Below are positions 25,460-33,346 of a DNA stretch of 35,396 nt, piece by piece. Every line of letters begins with the position of its first letter. The first letter of the stretch is position 1. A model generated the notes under the pieces. The model saw only the letters and a list, made by a program, of their open reading frames with translations, ran no database searches and was not told the origin of the DNA. The translations under genes and the position numbers were made by a program. The DNA is from Gammaproteobacteria bacterium (GTDB lineage: Bacteria > Pseudomonadota > Gammaproteobacteria > Chromatiales > Chromatiaceae), in NCBI GenBank assembly GCA_011389885.1, contig JAABTK010000051.1, positions 1 through 35,396 of the forward strand, read 5' to 3'.

Positions 25460-25774
25460 ATGGCTAAAAGCATCAAAATCCGCGCCAAGGTGAAAGACGG
25501 CGTAACCGAGGTGAAGTCCCTGATGACCCACCCGATGGAGACCGGCGCCCGTAAGGACTCCAAGACCGGGGAAAAGATCCCGGCCCACTTCATTCAGGAA
25601 GTCACCTGCGAAGTCGGCGGCAAGACCGTCATGACCGCGCTGTGGAGCGGCGGCGTGTCCAAAAACCCCTACCTGTCGTTCAAGTTCAAAGGCGCCGACA
25701 AGGGCGATCAATTGACCCTGAAATGGGTGGACAACCAGGGCGGTTCGGACTCGGTGGAGGCCGCGATCTCCTAA
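25460..25774 (+). CDS. soxZ: Thiosulfate-oxidation carrier protein SoxZ
   Basis: A 104-residue Ig-fold protein without a signal peptide; it is exported to the periplasm as a complex with Tat-targeted SoxY. Conserved segments are SLMTHPMETGARKDSKTGEK (about 20-39), PAHFI and the C-terminal WVDNQGG region. GAGGT lies 9 bases before the ATG. Normally soxY and soxZ are a few bases apart; here 291 bases with a hairpin and a REP pair intervene, so an extra promoter or a processed transcript may be needed for equal amounts. Confidence 0.97.
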   Translation: MAKSIKIRAKVKDGVTEVKSLMTHPMETGARKDSKTGEKIPAHFIQEVTCEVGGKTVMTALWSGGVSKNPYLSFKFKGADKGDQLTLKWVDNQGGSDSVEAAIS

Positions 25775-26195
25775 TCCCCGCCCAGGGCCTTCGTTGCGGC
25801 GAAGGCCCTGATACGCCTTGTGCGCAACCGGCCCTTAGGAGCGCAGAGCACGCGGAGAACCGCAAAGGGCGCAGAGAGGAAAAGGTTTTTCTTAGCGCCC
25901 TTTGTGTCTTGGCGAGAGCGCCTTCGCTGCGGACCATTGAACCGCGAATAGACGCGAATAGACGCGAACACTCACTTCGCAACAGGCGGCACCTGACGCG
26001 CCTTGCGGGGCGCGACTAGACCATGATGCGGTCCCGCCCCGCACCGAGTAGGGAACCCTTCCCGCAAATAACCGCCCATGGGCGCCCCAGTTTTTAACCA
26101 AAACCCACTCCGTCCTCTCTGCGGTCCTCTGCGCCCTCTGCGTTCCTAAATGGCGTTGCTGCCGTTACTTCGGCGCAACGGCACTAGGTCCGATA
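25775..26195. repeat. Repeat-rich gap between soxZ and the acyltransferase gene
   Basis: No gene is supported. Bases 25838-25880 and 26112-26147 are inverted copies of the same G+C-rich family seen at 16869-16970. The TTGAACCGCGAATAGACGCG tandem at 25937-25970 matches 18289. Bases 26112-26195 match 16936-17020 closely and run past the stop codon of the acyltransferase gene (26184-26186). Early bases 25782-25812 hold a GGCCTTCG-ttgcgg-CGAAGGCC hairpin, a possible soxZ terminator without a clear T run. Confidence 0.7.
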
Positions 26196-27077
26196 CGGCG
26201 ACGGGTAGCCTTCCGGTTGGATGGAAAACCGCTTATAGGTCCATTGATACTGGGCCGGTTTGGCCAGCACACAGGCCTCGACCCCGCGATTCAGCGCGGC
26301 CACCGCTGCCGCCTCGTCCTCGGCATCCATGCCCGCCGGCGGCTCCACCAGGTTCACCTTAAAACCCTGTGCGTGCGGCAAGCGTTCCATATAGATGAAC
26401 AACACGGCGGCGCCGCTTTTCTTCACCAACCGACTCAGCAGCGTCATAGTCAGCGCCGGCGCGCCGAAAAACGGCGCGAACACGCCCGCCCCGCCGTCCC
26501 CGGTCTTGGGCTGCTGATCCGGTAAGATGGTAATCATTTCGCCCTGTCTGAGCGCCGCGAACAAGGCCTTCACGCCTTTGACTTTGGTCGGAACCAGGCG
26601 CGCCCCGCCGCTGCTGCGGCCCGCGGTGATCATGGCCTCTAGCGCCTGCATCCGCGGCGGACGGTATAGCGCCGTGATCGGCCCGACATCGGCCAGGAAA
26701 TGGATGCCTGTTTCCCAGTTGCCCAAATGCGGGGCGACCAGGATCAGGCCCTTGCCCAGGGCGAGCTTTTCTTGCAGCAAGGTGCGCGCATCGCCCTCGA
26801 CGATGCACTCCAGGATCCGCGCCTCGTCCTTGAGCCAAATCCCGGGCATCTCCAGCAGGGTGCAGGCGTTCTCCATCAGGGTCTGGCGCAACAGCGCCGC
26901 CCGCTGGCGCGGGGTCGAGTGCGGAAAACAGCGCTCGATATTGATCCGCGCGACCCGCCGCAGGTTGTTCGGCGTCCAATAGATCAAGCGCCCGAGCCAG
27001 CGCCCCGCCCCCTGGGCCGTCCCGAGCGGTAAAGATGCGGCGGCCCTAATCAACCACTGAACGAGCTTGTCTTGCAT
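26184..27077 (-). CDS. Lipid A / lysophospholipid acyltransferase family protein (LpxL/HtrB-like)
   Basis: A 297-residue inner-membrane-associated acyltransferase. The catalytic HX4E motif is HLGNWE at 117-122 (H117, E122), preceded by GLILVAPHLGN. An ILPDQQPK segment follows at about 190. This fits the LpxL/LpxM family, which adds secondary fatty acids to Kdo2-lipid A precursors. It could be one of two or three such enzymes, and the acyl chain and position are unknown. The last few codons and the TAG stop lie in a dispersed repeat, so the C-terminal residues PYRT may be repeat-derived. Confidence 0.9.
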   Translation of the reverse strand: MQDKLVQWLIRAAASLPLGTAQGAGRWLGRLIYWTPNNLRRVARINIERCFPHSTPRQRAALLRQTLMENACTLLEMPGIWLKDEARILECIVEGDARTLLQEKLALGKGLILVAPHLGNWETGIHFLADVGPITALYRPPRMQALEAMITAGRSSGGARLVPTKVKGVKALFAALRQGEMITILPDQQPKTGDGGAGVFAPFFGAPALTMTLLSRLVKKSGAAVLFIYMERLPHAQGFKVNLVEPPAGMDAEDEAAAVAALNRGVEACVLAKPAQYQWTYKRFSIQPEGYPSPYRT

Positions 27078-27166
27078 ATCCCCAGCCGTGCAAAATGTGA
27101 AAAGATGAAACCGAGAGCGGATTATCCCGCTTTATGCCGTCCCTTGCCATGCCCCGGAGCCTGCCC

Positions 27167-27592
27167 ATGAGCGCACAACCCGTTCCCCTATCGCCGCTTG
27201 AGGCCTTCGAAACCTTGCGTTCCGAGCCGCGCGCGCTGCTGGTCGATATCCGCTCCAGTATGGAGTTCCTGTTCGTCGGCCACCCGGCGGGCGCGGTCCA
27301 TGTACCCTGGATTGATGAACCGGACTGGATCGAAAACCCGCACTTCGTGACCGAAATCCGCAAACTCTTGCTGGGCGGGGCGCAGTGCGAGTCCCCCGGC
27401 CAATGCGCGCCGGTGATCCTGATCTGCCGCAGCGGCAAGCGTTCGCTGGAGGCCGGGCGGGCGCTGCTGGAAGCGGGCCTGGGCCAGGTTTTTCATGTCG
27501 AAGAGGGCTTTGAGGGCGAACTCAACGAGCAGCACCAACGCAGCACCATCGGCGGCTGGCGCTTCCATGGGCTGCCATGGGAGCAATGTTGA
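27167..27592 (+). CDS. Rhodanese-like sulfurtransferase
   Basis: A single-domain rhodanese of 141 residues without a signal peptide. Start at 27167 was chosen over ATG 27134 because CGGAG sits about 7 bases before it and the family begins there. LVDIRSSMEF (25-34) and the active-site loop CRSGKRS with Cys87 are typical. It would carry persulfide sulfur in the cytoplasm. Its place between soxYZ and sat suggests a role in sulfur relay, but rhodaneses are widespread and serve many purposes. Confidence 0.9.
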   Translation: MSAQPVPLSPLEAFETLRSEPRALLVDIRSSMEFLFVGHPAGAVHVPWIDEPDWIENPHFVTEIRKLLLGGAQCESPGQCAPVILICRSGKRSLEAGRALLEAGLGQVFHVEEGFEGELNEQHQRSTIGGWRFHGLPWEQC

Positions 27593-27685
27593 GCGCCGCT
27601 TGCTATGCTGACGCAAGGTAAAGTCGGGCGCGGGGCTTGCGGCTACGCCGGCTCCGCCCCAAAAACCAACTAAGAGGAGTTTCGG

Positions 27686-28537
27686 ATGCTAGAGATCAAA
27701 CAACGGGATTCCAACGCGGTGATCATCACCCTGGACGCCGACACCCTGGCGGGTCAAGACCTGCGGGAGATGCGTCTGCATGCCGCCGACTTGGCCGGCG
27801 CCAATCTCGAAGGCGCGCTGCTCCAGATGTGCGACCTCACCGCGGCGAATCTGCGCGGGGCCAACCTCCGGGGCGCCAACCTAGCGGGCGCCCACCTCAA
27901 TGGCGCGGACCTGTCGGGGGCCGATTTAACCATGGCCCGGCTGGGGTCCGGGAGCGCGGCTACGGCCGCCATGTTGCTGGAGTGCAATCTCGGGGGGTGC
28001 AATTTCACCCAAGCGGACCTACGCCATGTGGAGCTTAGGGACACCAACCTCGCAGACGCCGTGCTCGACCGCGCCGACGCCCGCGGGGCCGACTTCTTCC
28101 GCGCCAAGATGCCCCGGCTGTTGGCCCGCAACGCGCTGTTTATTAAGGCGGTGCTGCGCGAGGCGGATCTGTCTGAAGCCGACCTGCGGGACAGCCATTT
28201 GAACGATGCCAACCTGATTAAGGCCTGCCTGAAGGGGGCCAACCTGGAAAGCCGCGATGACGGCTTCACGGTGCTCAATTTGGCCAACCTGGAAGGGGCG
28301 GACTTGAGCGACGCCCGCATGCACGGCATCGCCGCGCAAGAGGTGAACCTCAAGCACTGTATCTTGCGCAACGCCGATTTGAGCCGCGCCGTGCTCGGCG
28401 GTGCGGTGATCCGCTGCGCAGACGTGGAGGGGGCGAACTTCGAGGGCGTGGAGCTGGCCACCGTGAGCCTGGATTTATCCAACTTCTCCAAGGCCTTGAA
28501 TGCCGCGATCCCCTCCTACAAAACCAACCTGCGGTAA
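27686..28537 (+). CDS. Pentapeptide-repeat protein
   Basis: A 283-residue protein. Residues about 20-265 are made of pentapeptide repeats of the A(D/N)LXX form (ANLRG, ADLSG and so on), which fold as a right-handed square beta-helix. A less regular insert near 95-115 (GSGSAATAAMLLECNLGG) interrupts the pattern. No membrane segments or enzymatic domain are visible. AAGAGGAG precedes the start. TGCTATGCT at 27601-27609 may act as an extended -10. The gene ends at a bidirectional terminator facing sat. Function unknown; some relatives protect gyrase. Confidence 0.9.
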   Translation: MLEIKQRDSNAVIITLDADTLAGQDLREMRLHAADLAGANLEGALLQMCDLTAANLRGANLRGANLAGAHLNGADLSGADLTMARLGSGSAATAAMLLECNLGGCNFTQADLRHVELRDTNLADAVLDRADARGADFFRAKMPRLLARNALFIKAVLREADLSEADLRDSHLNDANLIKACLKGANLESRDDGFTVLNLANLEGADLSDARMHGIAAQEVNLKHCILRNADLSRAVLGGAVIRCADVEGANFEGVELATVSLDLSNFSKALNAAIPSYKTNLR

Positions 28538-28541
28538 CGAA

Positions 28542-28574
28542 AAAGCCCCCCGATCCAGGGGATCGGGGGGCTTT
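28542..28574. terminator. Bidirectional terminator between the pentapeptide gene and sat
   Basis: AAAGCCCCCCGATCC-agg-GGATCGGGGGGCTTT is a perfect 15-base-pair stem with a 3-base loop, between two convergent genes. T runs occur on either strand (CTTT, and AAAAAG read in reverse), as expected for a shared intrinsic terminator. Confidence 0.92.
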
Positions 28575-28602
28575 GCTCACGGCTGCGGCGGCTAAGCCCG
28601 GA

Positions 28603-29790
28603 TCACTTCAGAGACTGATAGTAGTCGATTAGGATCTCGGCCACCTCGGGGCGGGAGAACTCCTTGGGCGGGGCCTCGCCGCGGCCGAGCATTTCCCGCA
28701 CCTTGGTGCCGGATAGCAGCACGAAATCCTCCTTTTCGTGGTCCGGGGCCTCGCACATCATCACCACCTTGTTCAGTTTTTTGGACCACGCGGTGTGATC
28801 GGCGCGGAAGATCTCGATCTCCAGCGCGCCCGCTGGCACCTTTTCGTCGAAGATGGTCTGCGCATCAAAGGCCCCGTAGTAGTCGCCCACGCCGGCGTGG
28901 TCACGGCCGATGATGAAATGGGTGGCTCCCATGTTCTGGCGGAACACCGCGTGCAGCACCGCCTCACGCGGGCCGGCGTAGAGCATGTCGAAACCGTAAC
29001 CGGTGACCATGGCGCTGTTGGGCGGGAAATACACCTCCACCATCTTGCGGATGGCGGCGTCGCGCACCGGGGCGGGGATGTCGCCCTTCTTCAGCTTGCC
29101 CAGCAGCATGTGGATCACCAGGCCGTCGCAGCCGAGGCGGTCCATGGCCATGTGGCACAGCTCTTCATGCGCCAAGTGCATGGGGTTGCGGGTTTGGAAG
29201 GCGACGATCTTCTTCCAGCCGTGCTCCTGGATTTCGTTGCGGATCTCCACCGCGGTGCGGAAGGTGTCGGGGAAGTCCTGCTGAAAGTAGGAGAAGTTCA
29301 GCACCTGAATCGGCCCGGACACCATAAAGCGCCCCAGGTCCATGAAGGTGGCCACGCCCGGGTGCTCCGGATCGGTAGTGCCGTAGACGTGCTCCGCGAT
29401 CAGGTTGAGCTGGCTATCACTCACCTCTTCCACGTCTTCCACGTCCATCACCGCCAGCACCGGGCGGCCTTCGACGTTGGGGTCACGCAGTGCGATCCGC
29501 TTGTGACCCTTCACCGCCTCGATGTCTTTGGTCAGGTTGACCACCGGGGTGGGCCAGAACAGGCCGTCGGCGGTCCGCATGTTCTCCGCCACGGCAAGGG
29601 CGTCCGCTAGGTTCATATAGCCGGTGAGCGGGTTGAAGTAGCCCGCGCCCATCATCACGGCATTGGCGGCGGCGGCGGAGTTCAACAGCAGCGACGGCAG
29701 ACCCTCGGCCTCGTGGCTGAGTTCGTGATGTTTGTCGACGTCGTAGACGAACAGCGGATTCAGGGTGTCGGAACCATGTGGCTTGATCAT
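28603..29790 (-). CDS. sat: Sulfate adenylyltransferase (ATP sulfurylase), dissimilatory type
   Basis: A 395-residue single-domain enzyme. QTRNPMHLAHE (199-209) and GRDHAGVGDYY (295-305) form the nucleotide site. There is no APS-kinase domain. In sulfur oxidisers it runs in reverse, making ATP and sulfate from APS and pyrophosphate, after AprAB has oxidised sulfite. AGGAGAG sits about 8 bases before the ATG. The aprAB and aprM genes are not in the window. Sat and SoxYZ together suggest both a Sox route and a cytoplasmic sulfite-oxidation route. The reverse direction is inferred from the sox genes. Confidence 0.96.
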   Translation of the reverse strand: MIKPHGSDTLNPLFVYDVDKHHELSHEAEGLPSLLLNSAAAANAVMMGAGYFNPLTGYMNLADALAVAENMRTADGLFWPTPVVNLTKDIEAVKGHKRIALRDPNVEGRPVLAVMDVEDVEEVSDSQLNLIAEHVYGTTDPEHPGVATFMDLGRFMVSGPIQVLNFSYFQQDFPDTFRTAVEIRNEIQEHGWKKIVAFQTRNPMHLAHEELCHMAMDRLGCDGLVIHMLLGKLKKGDIPAPVRDAAIRKMVEVYFPPNSAMVTGYGFDMLYAGPREAVLHAVFRQNMGATHFIIGRDHAGVGDYYGAFDAQTIFDEKVPAGALEIEIFRADHTAWSKKLNKVVMMCEAPDHEKEDFVLLSGTKVREMLGRGEAPPKEFSRPEVAEILIDYYQSLK

Positions 29791-30226
29791 TTTATGCGCT
29801 CTCCTGATTTTTTATAGAGGTTGCGGCCGAATCGAAACGGGACGCGCCGCCCGGCCCCGAGCGGGACAGGGGGCATTCGCCGTGCGGGCTTTTTCAGGCG
29901 CATACCGTACCATAGCCCTACCGCCGGCAGCCTAATGATATTTTTATACCCCCAAAGACTGAGTCCATGCCCAAACAGACGGACCCGGGTAAATTCCACA
30001 CTTTTCGGGGCATTGAAGAGTTGCGCCATTTCACACCCGCTTCCCCGACAAAATGCTATAGTTGCCATTTTTAGGCCTAATGCCGCCACCCGATTTAGCG
30101 GTTTGCCGCGTGATCGTCGCTGGCGGGTTCTGAGATGAAGCGCGTGTCCGGATGCGGTCGCCCGGACCCAGTCACCGGCGCCATAAGCAACCTCGCGCAG
30201 CACCGAGCTAAGGATCCCGATAAAGG
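29791..30226. promoter_or_regulatory. Divergent control region of sat and the metallo-hydrolase gene
   Basis: This 436-base gap contains no convincing gene; a minus-strand open frame at 29787-30203 lacks a ribosome-binding site and family character. For the rightward gene, an extended -10, TGcTATAGT, is at 30054-30062. For sat, TATAAA-like boxes lie at about 29808-29813 and 29941-29948 (minus strand), without good -35 partners. Confidence 0.4.
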
Positions 30227-31081
30227 ATGAGAATCGAGCAATTCGCGGCCCAGCAACTGCCGCTGGCCAATGCCGGCGAGCTGTCGGTGTTCTTCATCGG
30301 CGCCGGATCGGCCTTCACCAAGGTGATGAATCAGAACAATATTCTGGTCGTCAAGGGCGAGCAGCACCTGTTGGTGGACTGCGGCAATAAGTGTACCCAA
30401 GCGCTGCACGAGCTGGGCCTGCATGCCCCGGACCTGCACAACCTCCTGGTCACCCACACCCATGCGGACCATATCGGCGGGCTTGAAGAGATTATGCTGA
30501 TGAACCGCTACATGGCGGGCAAGAAGCCGAACATCGTGATCAACGAGCGCTTTCAGACGATCCTCTGGGAGCACTCCCTGCGCGGCGGCGCCGCCTATTC
30601 CGAGGTCCGCGACGGCCAACCCCTGGGTTTCGAGGATTTTTGGAACCCGCTAAGGCCGCACCCGGTCCCCGACATGCCGCGCGAGACCTGGGGCTATCGC
30701 CTCGGCGATCTCGACCTCAAGATGCCACGCACCATGCATTTCCCCAACAACGCCGCGTCTTGGCGGGATTCCTTTTGGAGCAGCGCGGTGATCTTTGACG
30801 ACCGCGTGCTGTTCACCTCGGACACCCGCTTCGACCCCGGGCTCACCCAGACCTATGACGAGATCTTCGATTTCGAGCTCATCTTTCACGACTGCCAGCT
30901 GTTCACCGGCGGGGTGCATGCCTCGCTGGAGGAGCTGACGACCCTCCCCGAGCGGCTGCGCAGCAAGATCGTGCTGATGCACTATGGCGACAACTGGCGT
31001 AATTTCGAGCGCCAGGCGCTAGACGCCGGTTTCCACTCCTTCGCCCGCCAGGGCTGCTGCTACCGTTTCCCCGCTCCCTAA
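30227..31081 (+). CDS. Metallo-beta-lactamase-fold hydrolase
   Basis: A 284-residue cytoplasmic protein with the metal motif THTHADH (H77, H79, D81, H82), a likely H171, D199 in TSDTR and H252 in MHYGD. It belongs to the MBL superfamily, nearest in outline to RNase Z/arylsulfatase-like hydrolases. The substrate cannot be told. The motif lacks the extra domain of glyoxalase II or persulfide dioxygenases. It is the first gene of a rightward group, 12 bases before the lipoprotein gene. Confidence 0.88.
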   Translation: MRIEQFAAQQLPLANAGELSVFFIGAGSAFTKVMNQNNILVVKGEQHLLVDCGNKCTQALHELGLHAPDLHNLLVTHTHADHIGGLEEIMLMNRYMAGKKPNIVINERFQTILWEHSLRGGAAYSEVRDGQPLGFEDFWNPLRPHPVPDMPRETWGYRLGDLDLKMPRTMHFPNNAASWRDSFWSSAVIFDDRVLFTSDTRFDPGLTQTYDEIFDFELIFHDCQLFTGGVHASLEELTTLPERLRSKIVLMHYGDNWRNFERQALDAGFHSFARQGCCYRFPAP

Positions 31082-31093
31082 CCCCAAAGGACG

Positions 31094-31588
31094 ATGCCAC
31101 CGCCTATGATCACCCGATGCCGCCCCCTCGCCCGACCCGGTCTTGCGCTCCTGCTGAGCCTCGGTCTGCTCGCCGGCTGCGCCACCGAACTCAATAGCGA
31201 CGCCTATGACCGCGAGCACGCCATGCAGGCCGCCCGCGTGGAAACCGGCGTGGTGGAAGACTTGCGCCCGGTGCAGATCAAAGGCACGCAGAGCGGGCTC
31301 GGCTCCATCGGCGGCAGCGCCCTCGGCGGCGTGGCCGGCAACACCGTAGGCGGCGGCCACGGTCAGGCCGCGGCCACTATCATCGGCGCAATCGCCGGGG
31401 CCGTGATCGGCGATTACACGGAACGCGGGCTCACCGCATCCGCAGGCGTCGAGCTGATCATCCGCCTGGATTCCGGGCGCCTGATCGCGGTGGTGCAACA
31501 AGCGGACACCCCGTTCGCCGCCGGCGACCCGGTGCGGGTGATCACCAGCGGTGACGGCGTCACCCGCGTGAGCCCGCTCTACCGATGA
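31094..31588 (+). CDS. Glycine-zipper outer-membrane lipoprotein (SlyB/Pcp-like)
   Basis: A 164-residue protein with a lipobox LLAGC (Cys at about 29), so it should be lipidated and exported. Residues about 68-110 form a glycine-zipper 2TM segment (SIGGSALGGVAGNTVGGG, AGAVIGDY). A small beta-rich C-terminal domain follows. This matches SlyB/Pcp-type lipoproteins, which stabilise outer-membrane proteins. A later ATG at 31106 is also possible, as neither start has ideal ribosome-binding spacing. The stop overlaps the next start by 4 bases. Confidence 0.88.
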   Translation: MPPPMITRCRPLARPGLALLLSLGLLAGCATELNSDAYDREHAMQAARVETGVVEDLRPVQIKGTQSGLGSIGGSALGGVAGNTVGGGHGQAAATIIGAIAGAVIGDYTERGLTASAGVELIIRLDSGRLIAVVQQADTPFAAGDPVRVITSGDGVTRVSPLYR

Positions 31589-32100
31589 AGGCCATTAGCT
31601 ATTTCGCCCTCGCCGTTTCGGTTATGTTCGGCGTAGTGCTCGGCAACCTCGGCTCGGAACTGATCCTGCGAGGCCTCGACCCGGCGCCGGCGGCTAAGGC
31701 CCCTATGCCGACCACCGCGATCAGCCCCGAACCGGCGCCGGCGCTCGAACCCCCGCCGCCCGCGCCGGAACCGGCCCGCGAGCCGCCCGCGCTGCCGGTG
31801 GTCAAACTCAAGCCCGCGGACGAGGCCGCGGACCCGACCCCGCTACTGCCGCCGCCGGCCGCGGACGAGACGCCGCTGGAACCGGGGTCGGCCCCTGCGG
31901 CCGCCCCGGTGGCGGACATTCAGTGGGAAGACCCGGCTACGGTGGAAGACGAGCGGCGGCTCAAGTGCCAGCGTTTCCGCTATTTGTACGATAACGAGCC
32001 CACCGAGGCCAACGCCGAGGCGGTGCTGGAATGGTGCGGCCGCCCCAGCCGGCGGGTCGAACCCCGACGCGTGCAGGCCCAACCGGACGAAAACCGCTGA
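31585..32100 (+). CDS. Proline-rich membrane-anchored hypothetical protein
   Basis: A 171-residue protein. Residues about 4-25 are one hydrophobic segment (anchor or uncleaved signal). Residues 33-115 are a Pro/Ala/Glu-rich stretch likely to span periplasmic space or peptidoglycan. The C-terminal 50 residues (DERRLKCQRFRYLYDNEPT) hold two cysteines that may pair. Not recognised as a named family. The 4-base overlap with the lipoprotein gene suggests a joint envelope role. Confidence 0.7.
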   Translation: MKAISYFALAVSVMFGVVLGNLGSELILRGLDPAPAAKAPMPTTAISPEPAPALEPPPPAPEPAREPPALPVVKLKPADEAADPTPLLPPPAADETPLEPGSAPAAAPVADIQWEDPATVEDERRLKCQRFRYLYDNEPTEANAEAVLEWCGRPSRRVEPRRVQAQPDENR

Positions 32101-32116
32101 AAAAGACGGCCCCGAT

Positions 32117-32125
32117 TGCTACACT
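32117..32125 (+). promoter_or_regulatory. Extended -10 before the aminotransferase-fold gene
   Basis: TGcTACACT lies about 43 bases before the ATG at 32168. The same TGcTAnnnT form occurs at 30054 and 27601. No clear -35 is seen. Confidence 0.3.
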
Positions 32126-32167
32126 AGGGTTACATAACGAAACCACCCCCGCGACAGCGAGCAACCG

Positions 32168-33346
32168 ATGACCCCGGACGCGCACCCTGAATTCCCGTTG
32201 GATCCGGCCCTGTGCTACCTCAATCACGCCGCCGTGGCCCCTTGGCCGCGTCGCACGGCGGAGGCGGTGGCGGGATTCGCGCACCAGAACCTGCATCGCG
32301 GGGCCGCCGACTACCCCCAGTGGCTGGAGACCGAACAGCAACTGCGGACGCTAGCGGGGCGGCTCCTCGGCGGGGCCGCGGCGCAAGACATCGCGCTGCT
32401 GAAGAACACCTCGGAAGGCCTATCGCTGATCGCCCAAGGCCTGCCTTGGCAAGCCGGGGACAACATCGTCAGCTTCGCCGCCGAATTCCCCTCCAACCGC
32501 ATCGTTTGGCAGGCGCTCGCGGATCAGGGCGTGACCCTGCGGCTGGCGGATCATCGCGCGGCCGACCCCGAGGCCGCCTTGATCGGCCTGTGCGATTCGG
32601 CCACCCGCCTGATTTCGGTCAGCTCGGTGCAGTATGCCGACGGCTTCCGCATCGATCTGCACCGCTTAGGCGCCTTCTGCCGCCAGCGCGACATCCTGTT
32701 CTGTGTCGATGCGATTCAGGGCCTGGGCGCCCTGCCCTTTGACGCCGCTGCGGTCAACGCCGATTTCGTGGTGGCCGACGGTCACAAGTGGATGCTCGGC
32801 CCCGAGGGGCTGGCCCTGTTCTACACCCGGCCCGAGGCGCGCCAACGGCTGCGGCTGCGGCAATACGGCTGGCGCATGGTGGAGCACGCGGGCGACTATG
32901 ACCGCAGCGACTGGCGCCCGGCGGCGTCGGCGCGACGCTTCGAGTGCGGCAGCCCCAACATGCTCGGCGTGCATGCGCTGGCCGCCAGCCTCGCTTTGTT
33001 GCTCGACACCGGCCTGGAACAGGTCGCCGAACGGATCACCAGCCGCACCGAGCATTTGATCGAGGCAATTCGCGCCGCGCCGCGCCTGAGCCTGATCACC
33101 GACCCCGACCCCGAGCGCCGCTCCGGCATCGTCACCTTCGCGGTGGCCGACCAGGCCCCGCAGGCGGTGCATGCCGAACTGATGCGCCACGGCGTCATCT
33201 GCGCCCAACGCGGCGGCGGCATTCGTCTTTCGCCGCATTTTTACACCCCCGACTCAGTCTTAGATCAAGCCATGGCCGCGATTACCGACATCGTCGCCTC
33301 AAACACGATCCCCACCAACGGAGAAGCCAATGTTCGAAGCCGCTAA
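32168..33346 (+). CDS. Class V aminotransferase-fold PLP enzyme (cysteine desulfurase-like)
   Basis: A 392-residue fold type I PLP enzyme. D181 (VDAIQ) and the H206-K207 pair in DGHKWMLGPEG are the cofactor-binding signature, with K207 forming the Schiff base. The region VICAQRGGGIRLSPHFYT near the C-terminus has one cysteine, but it does not match the SufS or IscS active-site loop closely. So desulfurase activity is uncertain, and kynureninase- or isopenicillin N epimerase-like roles are open. It overlaps the start of the polyphosphate phosphotransferase gene by 17 bases. Confidence 0.85.
   Translation: MTPDAHPEFPLDPALCYLNHAAVAPWPRRTAEAVAGFAHQNLHRGAADYPQWLETEQQLRTLAGRLLGGAAAQDIALLKNTSEGLSLIAQGLPWQAGDNIVSFAAEFPSNRIVWQALADQGVTLRLADHRAADPEAALIGLCDSATRLISVSSVQYADGFRIDLHRLGAFCRQRDILFCVDAIQGLGALPFDAAAVNADFVVADGHKWMLGPEGLALFYTRPEARQRLRLRQYGWRMVEHAGDYDRSDWRPAASARRFECGSPNMLGVHALAASLALLLDTGLEQVAERITSRTEHLIEAIRAAPRLSLITDPDPERRSGIVTFAVADQAPQAVHAELMRHGVICAQRGGGIRLSPHFYTPDSVLDQAMAAITDIVASNTIPTNGEANVRSR

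Noticed and set aside
29912-29925. Third ops-like site (GGCGGTAGGGCTAT, minus strand) in the sat leader
   Set aside because: The bases after GGCGGTAG are GGG and do not fit YNT; probably chance.
29787-30203. Possible minus-strand gene upstream of sat
   Set aside because: It ends at the sat start, lacks a Shine-Dalgarno and family-like sequence, and spans the expected promoter region.
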